From NCBI GenBank assembly GCA_023384315.1, contig JAHDWY010000039.1, forward strand, positions 1-14,417: 14,417 nt of DNA, read 5' to 3'. Origin of the DNA: Candidatus Hydrogenedentota bacterium. GTDB taxonomy: Bacteria; Hydrogenedentota; Hydrogenedentia; Hydrogenedentales; SLHB01. The notes below the pieces were generated by a model. The model ran no database searches, had not been told where the DNA came from, and was given only the letters and a program-made list of their open reading frames with translations. Below, one piece after another: positions 6,371 through 12,650 of the stretch (positions are counted from its first letter, which is position 1; the number at the start of each line of letters is the position of its first letter). The position numbers and the translations under genes are program-made.

Positions 6371-6601
6371 TTAGCGAAGTCCCAGCGTCTTATTGGCCTT
6401 GCCTTCGTCGATCATCTTCAGCATCTCTTTCATTAAGTCATTGTAACGCAGGAACATACACTTGTTGAACAAGTGACAGGTGTCGCATTCCTTCAGCTTC
6501 TCCTCGTCCACGCGCAGGTAGTGCTGCTTGGAATGGTCGCGAAACCGGATGGTCATGTTGGCGAGCTGCCCGAAACACTCCTTCATCGGGAGCTGGGACA
6601 T
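6371..6601 (-). CDS. Small four-cysteine protein downstream of comF
   Basis: ATG 6601 is preceded by AAAGGAG at 7 nt spacing, which fixes the start; the frame stays open further upstream only because it overlaps the comF-like gene out of phase. The 76-aa product has C9 plus the cluster ECDTCHLFNKC (C39-x2-C42-x5-C48), so four cysteines could bind zinc or an iron-sulfur cluster. Around them are basic and acidic helices (VDEEKLKE; NDLMKEMLKMIDEGKANKT). There is no signal peptide or membrane segment, so it should be cytoplasmic. I do not recognise the family. It starts 47 nt after the comF-like stop on the same strand and ends at the shared hairpin, so the two genes probably form an operon. That link suggests nucleotide, DNA or redox roles but does not prove one. 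Confidence 0.82.
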   Translation of the reverse strand: MSQLPMKECFGQLANMTIRFRDHSKQHYLRVDEEKLKECDTCHLFNKCMFLRYNDLMKEMLKMIDEGKANKTLGLR

Positions 6602-6648
6602 GGAAGAACTCCTTTCTGCGCCGACATGCGGCTCCCTGGCTGGCTTGT

Positions 6649-7428
6649 CTATTTCGATTGTGCACCCGGGTTGTGGGGCAAGGCAAGTGCGACCGCCAAT
6701 ACGTCCACGACCGCGACCCCGGCCGACCGCAAGGCCAGGGCGCATTCGGCGATGGTTCCGCCGGTTGTAACTACGTCGTCCACAAGGAGTACCGTTGCAC
6801 CAGCCACGTGCCCGCCTTCCACGACCGCAAAGGCGCCCCGGACGTTTTCCCGGCGTTCGGCCTCCCCGTGAAGCCTGCTCTGCACCTTGGTTGGCCGGAT
6901 TCGCTTCAGCGATTCATCGAGTTGGGCATTCGGTAGCACGGCCAACACCTCCTGCGCCAGTAGTTTCGACTGATTAAATCCTCGTTCCCGGTGACGTACC
7001 CGGTGCAAGGGTACCGGAATCACGAAGCCGTAGGTTTCGCAATCGAGTTCCTCCCTGGCCGCTTCCGCCGCGAGTTCTCCGAGGGGTTGAGCCAGCCGGA
7101 CACGGCCATTGAATTTCAGCAGTTTTACGGCTTCCTCGATAGCGCCCTCGTACTGCGCCGCGCCAAGTATCCGCCGGTATGGCCGCTGTTCGTTGCTCGC
7201 GCTGCACGGTCCGCACAGAAAATTGCTCCGCGTCCCCAGTCCAATTCCCGCCGGATGGGGCCGCCCACAGATTGGACAGAAAGGCCGCTCAATCCGCGGG
7301 CTCATCTCCCAACAGGTGGGGCAGAAGTACCCGTTCTCCTCGGTGAGAATCCGCTCGCCGCACTGCCTGCAGAATTGCGGCAGCAGCAGGTTCTTGAGCG
7401 TCAACACCCAGTCGCTTGAAAGCTGCAT
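6649..7428 (-). CDS. comF: ComF-family phosphoribosyltransferase-like protein
   Basis: From ATG 7428 the product is 259 aa, near the usual ComF length. The N-terminal zinc-ribbon-like part has four CxxC pairs at C20/C23, C36/C39, C51/C54 and C72/C75, enough for two zinc sites. The C-terminal type I phosphoribosyltransferase domain shows VIPVPLHRVRHRERGFNQS (about 137-155) and the PRPP-binding loop VLLVDDVVTTGGT (213-225), both diagnostic of ComF/GntX proteins. In naturally competent bacteria ComF acts in the cytoplasm on incoming single-stranded DNA, but the family is widespread in non-competent species, where its role is unclear. The frame also opens at GTG 7482 and ATG 7476, which lack a ribosome binding site; AAAGGG about 11 nt before 7428 favours the shorter form. 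It is divergent from the sigma-factor fusion and upstream of the four-cysteine gene. Confidence 0.9.
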   Translation of the reverse strand: MQLSSDWVLTLKNLLLPQFCRQCGERILTEENGYFCPTCWEMSPRIERPFCPICGRPHPAGIGLGTRSNFLCGPCSASNEQRPYRRILGAAQYEGAIEEAVKLLKFNGRVRLAQPLGELAAEAAREELDCETYGFVIPVPLHRVRHRERGFNQSKLLAQEVLAVLPNAQLDESLKRIRPTKVQSRLHGEAERRENVRGAFAVVEGGHVAGATVLLVDDVVTTGGTIAECALALRSAGVAVVDVLAVALALPHNPGAQSK

Positions 7429-7561
7429 CGTGCGGCCATCCCTTTCGGGTTTCCCACGCGGTTTGTCCCTGGTCATTCTCACAAATTTGTGCCGGCGAAC
7501 GCCATTGACGTATCGATGACATATAAGGCAGGTATGATACGGTTGAAATCAGGAGCGTTTC

Positions 7562-10500
7562 ATGTCGGATGCGGATTTGATAGCGCGGGTTCTTCGCGGA
7601 GACCGGGACCGGTTTGCCGATCTGGTGGACCGGTATTTGCCGATGCTGCGGGGCCTGTGCGCAAGTTACGTCGCCGACGCGGTGGCGCAGCAAGACGTCG
7701 TCCAAGAAGCCTTTGTATACGCCTACGAGAAGCTGGGCCGTCTGCGGAATCCACACCGGTTTGGACCCTGGCTCGCGCGGATCGGGAGGAGCCGGTGCAT
7801 CGACTGGCTGCGTCAGCAGCGGCGTCGGGAACGGTTTCAGGAACGCGCACAGGAGATCGCGCCCGCCGCCGAGGACGGTTCGTCGGAAGTCATGCAGCGC
7901 GAACTGCGCGAGTGGGTCCGCTCGCGGATCGACCAATTGCCGGACAAGACCCGGGAAGCGATGTTCCTCTGCTACATCGAGGGCCGCGGCACGGTGGAGG
8001 CCGCCCGGTTTCTGGGCGTCCGCGAGACGGCCTTGCGAAAGCGTCTTGAGTACGGGCGCAAACTGGTCGGAGACGCGCTCTGCGAAGACGCAGGCAAGAC
8101 CGCGCCGGATTCCACTTCCGGAGCGAAGCTGCGGAACCGCATTCTGCTCGCCCTTCCCGCGGCTGCGGTTCCCACGAAGTCCGCCGTTGCAAGTCTCGCC
8201 GGTGCCCTGGGTGGACTGGGCTACGCCAAGCTCGCCGCAGGTCTCATTGTCGCCGTCGCAGCCGTTTACGGAGTACTCGCGACGTGGCCCTGGAATGCGA
8301 ACGCCACAGGCGAGTCCGTTGTGCAAGCGTCTTCGCCAAACGCCGATCCCGTCGACGACACAACCCTTAGCGCGGATGACAAAGCTGCCGCGGCTCCTGC
8401 ACAAGACAGCGAGGACGAGACGACGGCCGACGGCGAGTCCCCGTACAATCGTTTCTTCTTCATCCGCCATAACCGCACCGACGGAAGGCTCGAATCAAGC
8501 ACGCTGGTTCTCGCTACCGTGACATCCGGCGGCATCGATCTGCGGGATTGGGTCACTCTCGATCGATATTGGCCGCGTTTGCACCCCTGGTTCATAGGCG
8601 GCGGCAGGGTCTTCGCCACGACGGATGTGGGTGAAGGATCGCTCATCGCAATCGACATCGCGACCGGCGCCGCCCACGAGGTCGCGCAGGTTTCGGACTT
8701 CTATGAGCGTGCCGGTAAGCTCTACACACTGACCCCGCTCGGCGATGAAGCAACGTTTCGCCTATATGACTTCGATATGCGAGCGTTCCGCGATCTCATT
8801 TGCATACCGTGGAAATCCTGGATACGCGACGTTCAGATCTCTCCCAATGGCCGATACATGGCGTACTTCATGCCTGTTCAAGAACGCACCACCACCGGTG
8901 CACTGGTCGTTATGGCGGGACAACCGGCGACGCTTCACGTTGTGGATTTCGAGACCGGTTCCGTCGCACCGGTTGCGGGCCCAATCGAGCATGTGTCTTC
9001 ACCGGCCTCGAACGATCTGCTCGCGTTGCCTCCAATGCTTTGGTTCAACGAAGCGGAAGTCCTGCTGGTACGCGCCGAGCAAGGCCCCTCCGGCTCCCTC
9101 GATTCGGTAACACGCTACCTCGCCTCGGCCAACATTCACACGAGCGAACTGACCGATCTGCTGGCGGTACCGGGTAATTACTTTAATCGCGTGCGGCTGC
9201 GGCCGGGCGAGTGGGACGAGCGGCCTGTCCTCGATGTGACAAACCTCGGACGATTCACGATTGACGCTGATAGCAAGACACTCACAGAGTACGACGGCAT
9301 CGGCGGCGATTTCCGGCTGACCCGTAAGGAAAGCGGACGAACGCTCTTTGATGGTTCGCGCAAGGTCGCGGAGATGTGGGGAAATGGCGATCATCTCGTT
9401 TCACCCGACGGGCGTCGCGTCGTCTGGGTCGATCAACGGCAGTACGCGGCGGTTGGCGCGGATGGCTCTTATGAACCCATGACGCTTTACTTCTACGACA
9501 CCGGGGCTCGGGAAATCCGTGAATTGACCAAGGGCGAATTCGAGCTGCCTTATCCCGGCTGGCGGTGTTGGTTGCGCGAAGAAGACATGACCGCTGCGGA
9601 ACCGCCGCCGGTATCCAAAGACGGATGGACTCCCTTCGAGTATCGCCCCTGGCCCGTGGAACGGCCCAAAGCGCCCGACACGCGCCCCGACATCAATCAC
9701 TACCTCGCGCTCGATGTCACCACGGACGCCGAATCCTATTGGCTGCACGAACCCGTTGAGGTCACCATCACGTTGACCAACATCGGCAACGAAGCGCTCA
9801 CGGTGCTTCGGCCTGTCGTTTTTGATGAGCGGGTATTGGAGACCAGAGTGGACGGCCCGGGCTGGAGCGGCTTGGTCGATCAGATCCAAAGCTATCTCCC
9901 GGAACCGGAAGAGATCGTGCTGAACCCCGGCGAATCGGTCAGCTCAGCTGGCCTGCTGGAGTGCGCGACAGAGGGTTCGCACACGGTCCAGGTCGAGTAC
10001 CGGGGCTATCGCGAGACCACGGGCCAGAGCTGGCGAGGTCGTATCCAATCGGAGCCGGTCGCCTTCGAGATCCTGCGCTCCGCGGATGACGGGCTTCTCT
10101 TCCAGGAGAAGGTCGCGCGGCTGCTGGACAAGGCCACCGCGGAGTTCGAATCGGACCCCGATTGGGATGGCTCGAACAATACTCTCGAAGACCTTCAAGA
10201 GATGGGTCCGGACATGGCGCCTTATCTGCTCTCATTCATTGCCACGGTTCAGGACCCGCAATTCCGGAACTTGCTGTTGCGGCCGTTGGTCAATGTCGCT
10301 TCGCCCGAGGCGTTGCCCTACTTCGCCGAGGTCGTGCAGTTCGGCGCGCCGGACGAGCAGTCCAAGGCCATCGAAGGACTGCATCGCATCTACAAGCGCT
10401 ACGCGGGGTGCGAACGTGATGACATCGCCCAAAGCGCGCTCATCCATCTGGTCACGGCGATTCACACACCGGACGACGATGCGCGGTTTACCCTGGTTCG

Positions 10501-10864
10501 ACTTCTGTGTCAGGTGAAGGATGACCGTGTACGAGAGTCGCTGGAACGCCTTGTCGACGATCCAGACGAACGAATTCGCAATGCGGTCGCGCGGTACCTG
10601 GTCGCATACGAGGGCAACGGCCTCGCTGAGTGGCTGTCCGAGGCGTCAAGCCAACCCACTGCGATCACGTTCGCCGCGGCCCGGTCTGTCGTGCATCAAC
10701 TCGAGCAAACCTGGCGCCTCGATAACGGCGCATTCCCTGATGGCGACTGGACACGGGTATCCGGTGACGCGTCCGCCACGGCCCAATACCGCGCCACTGT
10801 CCAGGCTTGGGAACAATGGGCCCGCGAAAATCCGCGCAGTGCTGAGCAGTTCATTCCCCAGTAG
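7562..10864 (+). CDS. Membrane-tethered ECF sigma factor with large sensor-like C-terminal region
   Basis: The 1100-aa protein opens with a complete ECF sigma factor. Region 2 spans about 12-90 (DVVQEAFVYAYEKLGRL, then FGPWLARIGRSRCIDWLRQQ). Region 4 is at about 115-168 (QLPDKTREAMFLCYIEGRG, ARFLGVRETALRKRLEYGRK), the -35-binding helix-turn-helix. A hydrophobic stretch at about 193-220 and a strong transmembrane helix at about 224-243 follow, then an acidic Ala/Asp linker to about 293. Outside the membrane would lie a propeller-like part (about 295-690; SPNGRYMAY at 427 and SPDGRRVVW at 614 are TolB/WD40-like strands), an Ig-like part (about 708-838) and HEAT-like helices (about 870-1025). 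By inference it senses something across the membrane and controls its own sigma domain without a separate anti-sigma factor. Planctomycetes are known to have ECF factors with long C-terminal extensions. ATG 7562 has CAGGAG 6 nt upstream. No anti-sigma gene is adjacent. Confidence 0.92.
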   Translation: MSDADLIARVLRGDRDRFADLVDRYLPMLRGLCASYVADAVAQQDVVQEAFVYAYEKLGRLRNPHRFGPWLARIGRSRCIDWLRQQRRRERFQERAQEIAPAAEDGSSEVMQRELREWVRSRIDQLPDKTREAMFLCYIEGRGTVEAARFLGVRETALRKRLEYGRKLVGDALCEDAGKTAPDSTSGAKLRNRILLALPAAAVPTKSAVASLAGALGGLGYAKLAAGLIVAVAAVYGVLATWPWNANATGESVVQASSPNADPVDDTTLSADDKAAAAPAQDSEDETTADGESPYNRFFFIRHNRTDGRLESSTLVLATVTSGGIDLRDWVTLDRYWPRLHPWFIGGGRVFATTDVGEGSLIAIDIATGAAHEVAQVSDFYERAGKLYTLTPLGDEATFRLYDFDMRAFRDLICIPWKSWIRDVQISPNGRYMAYFMPVQERTTTGALVVMAGQPATLHVVDFETGSVAPVAGPIEHVSSPASNDLLALPPMLWFNEAEVLLVRAEQGPSGSLDSVTRYLASANIHTSELTDLLAVPGNYFNRVRLRPGEWDERPVLDVTNLGRFTIDADSKTLTEYDGIGGDFRLTRKESGRTLFDGSRKVAEMWGNGDHLVSPDGRRVVWVDQRQYAAVGADGSYEPMTLYFYDTGAREIRELTKGEFELPYPGWRCWLREEDMTAAEPPPVSKDGWTPFEYRPWPVERPKAPDTRPDINHYLALDVTTDAESYWLHEPVEVTITLTNIGNEALTVLRPVVFDERVLETRVDGPGWSGLVDQIQSYLPEPEEIVLNPGESVSSAGLLECATEGSHTVQVEYRGYRETTGQSWRGRIQSEPVAFEILRSADDGLLFQEKVARLLDKATAEFESDPDWDGSNNTLEDLQEMGPDMAPYLLSFIATVQDPQFRNLLLRPLVNVASPEALPYFAEVVQFGAPDEQSKAIEGLHRIYKRYAGCERDDIAQSALIHLVTAIHTPDDDARFTLVRLLCQVKDDRVRESLERLVDDPDERIRNAVARYLVAYEGNGLAEWLSEASSQPTAITFAAARSVVHQLEQTWRLDNGAFPDGDWTRVSGDASATAQYRATVQAWEQWARENPRSAEQFIPQ

Positions 10865-11175
10865 ATCGGGAATGATTCCCGGCCAGTTCCGTTCTCGACC
10901 AACCGCGCGTGAGTGGAGTAACTGCGAGTCAGCTCCGGAACCGAGTAATCACTGGACGTTCTGAACGAATTCGCACAGCACCGCGATTGAGTCGGCGCAC
11001 TGATTCTGTGGCTGGGTTCTACTGCCCAGGTGAAGCCATCGCAGAAGGGCAGTTTCAGAGAACTCCCTGGACGGGAATCATACCCATCCTACGTGGAGTA
11101 GTGCGCATAGCGTCTATCTATACGGGGCTGCCGTGTGGTAAAGTCTGTGGGTTTCGTTCTGGAGCGTTTTTTCCC
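10865..11175. other. 311-bp intergenic region before the MATE gene
   Basis: Apart from a small dyad right after the sigma-fusion stop, I see no gene or clear promoter here. The MATE frame is open back to 10909, but its translation over this stretch is not MATE-like and has no ribosome binding site, so I read it as non-coding. TAAAGT at 11139-11144 could be a -10 for the MATE gene, but no matching -35 is visible. Confidence 0.5.
10867..10881 (+). terminator. Short dyad after the sigma-fusion stop codon
   Basis: CGGGAAT (10867-10873) and ATTCCCG (10875-10881) are perfect inverted arms around one base, starting 2 nt after the TAG stop. As RNA it could form a 5-bp hairpin with a 5-nt loop. There is no T-run, so it is a weak terminator or merely a dyad. 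Confidence 0.3.
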
Positions 11176-12588
11176 GTGAATGCCGGGTCCAATCATATCG
11201 ACGAATCGCGCTGGACGGGCTTGTCCGAGGTGCTTCGGCTGGCCATGCCGGCGATTCTCGCGTCCATCTCGTGGACCGTCATGCAGTTCATCGATACGGC
11301 CATGGTCGGCCAGCTCGGCCAAGTGCCGCTGGCGGCGGTCGGGTCGGCGGGTCTGTGGTCCTTCGTGATGAACACCTTCGCCGTCGGCGTGGTAAGTTGC
11401 GTGGCGACCTTCGTCGGTCAGAGTCTCGGACGGGGCCGCCTTCGTGATTGCGGACGCTACGCGTGGCAAGGGATCTACCTCTCTCTCGCGACGGGTGTGC
11501 TCGCGCTCGCGTTCTGGCCGCTGGCCGATCCGATCTTCCACCTCATGCCACACTCGCCCGACGTCACGCGCCAGGAGATTCTCTATTTCCGCGTCCGCCT
11601 CTTCGGGTACGTGTTCATCGCGTGGCAGACGGCGCTGGCGTCGTTCTTCCAGGCTGTAAACCGGCCGATGATTCCTATGATTTCGGCCTTTGCGGCGAAC
11701 CTCGCGAACATTGTGCTCGACTATGGCCTCATCTTTGGTAAGTTCGGGCTGCCGCGCATGGAGATCGCGGGAGCCGCCTTGGCGACCGTGATTGCGCTCG
11801 GTTTCCAGGTAGCGATCCTGCAGTGGGTCTTTCTCCGCAAACCCATGGAGCAAACGTACGCGACGCGCAGCGGCTTTGCATTTGACTGGCGCAAGACGTC
11901 CGAGTTGTTCGCGGTCGGCTGGCCGGCGGGATTGTCGTTTCTGCTTGATGTTACGAATTGGGGCATCTTCACCAGCTTCATCGTGGGGTACTTCGGCGAC
12001 AGCGTGCTCGCGGCGCACACGGCCGCCATTGCCATCATGCACATCTCCTTCGTGCCGGCCATGGGACTCAACCAGGCCATTGCGCCCATCGTGGGCCAAT
12101 GGATTGGCCGCGAGAACATCCCCATCGCGAAAGCGCGCGCGTATACCGGCACAAAGCTCGGCATCGCCTACATGTTTGCCATGGGCATGATCTTCGCCTT
12201 CCTGGGACCATCCATCATTCAGGCGTTTTTCATCGACGATCCAAACGTGGTGAAGCTGTGCCACGTGTTTCTCATGATGGGCGCCCTGTTCCAGGGTTTT
12301 GATGCGATCAATATTGTCCTGTCCGGCGCGTTGCGCGGCGCGGGCGACACGCGGTGGATCGCGGTGATGACCGCCATCGGCGCGTACTGCATCTTCTTGC
12401 CGTCAGCACTCGTGATGGCCTTTGTCTTCAAGTGGGGCGCCATCGGCGCGTGGCTCGGAGCGACGGTCTACATCATTCTGCTGAGCGGTGTGATGTTCCG
12501 GCGGTTCCACAGCGAGCGCTGGCGTCACATCAAGATCTTCCGCGCGGATCTCGTGGGACCCATCGAGATCGCGGACGTGGCGAAGTAG
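11176..12588 (+). CDS. MATE-family multidrug/metabolite exporter
   Basis: From GTG 11176 the product is 470 aa, the usual MATE length. It is a highly hydrophobic integral membrane protein with about 12 predicted helices in two homologous halves. N-half signatures include LAMPAILASISWTVMQFIDT, AMVGQLGQVPLAAVG and the FFQAVNRPMIPMI segment. C-half signatures include MGLNQAIAPIVGQWIGREN and LSGALRGAGDTRWIAVMTAI, which mirror the first half. Members export cationic drugs, toxins or metabolites using a Na+ or H+ gradient; the substrate cannot be read from sequence. The NorM and DinF subgroups are both possible. GGAG lies 11 nt before the GTG, a somewhat long spacing. The frame continues to 10909 but that extension lacks membrane character and a ribosome binding site. 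It converges with the GH31 gene and appears monocistronic. Confidence 0.93.
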   Translation: MNAGSNHIDESRWTGLSEVLRLAMPAILASISWTVMQFIDTAMVGQLGQVPLAAVGSAGLWSFVMNTFAVGVVSCVATFVGQSLGRGRLRDCGRYAWQGIYLSLATGVLALAFWPLADPIFHLMPHSPDVTRQEILYFRVRLFGYVFIAWQTALASFFQAVNRPMIPMISAFAANLANIVLDYGLIFGKFGLPRMEIAGAALATVIALGFQVAILQWVFLRKPMEQTYATRSGFAFDWRKTSELFAVGWPAGLSFLLDVTNWGIFTSFIVGYFGDSVLAAHTAAIAIMHISFVPAMGLNQAIAPIVGQWIGRENIPIAKARAYTGTKLGIAYMFAMGMIFAFLGPSIIQAFFIDDPNVVKLCHVFLMMGALFQGFDAINIVLSGALRGAGDTRWIAVMTAIGAYCIFLPSALVMAFVFKWGAIGAWLGATVYIILLSGVMFRRFHSERWRHIKIFRADLVGPIEIADVAK

Positions 12589-12598
12589 ATCGTTGCAC

Positions 12599-12650
12599 GG
12601 AGATTAAAGAACACAGGTCACGCGGAGCGCGTGATGCTCCTTTATTCTCC
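12599..12650. terminator. Composite hairpin between convergent MATE and GH31 genes
   Basis: An inner perfect 7-bp stem TCACGCG/CGCGTGA with a GAG loop (12618-12634) is enclosed by outer arms GGAGATTAAAG (12599-12609) and CTTTATTCTCC (12640-12650), which pair with one mismatch. The right outer arm covers the GH31 stop codon (12642-12644). On both strands the arm after the inner stem is T-rich, which fits a bidirectional terminator. Confidence 0.55.

Noticed and set aside
7505..7538. Promoter-like TTGACG (7505-7510) and TATGAT (7533-7538) before the sigma-fusion gene
   Set aside because: The spacing is 22 bp, too long for a standard promoter, and no better -35 fits TATGAT.
7289..8470. 393-codon minus-strand frame overlapping comF and the sigma-fusion gene
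   Set aside because: Both genes it overlaps are well supported; its translation is Arg/Gly-rich with no domain, as expected of a GC-rich shadow frame.
10909..11175. 89-codon N-terminal extension of the MATE protein
   Set aside because: It lacks a ribosome binding site and membrane or MATE character; a GTG at 11176 with GGAG upstream gives the normal family length.
11089..12264. 391-codon minus-strand frame opposite the MATE gene
   Set aside because: His/Arg-rich translation without a domain; it mirrors the MATE codons.
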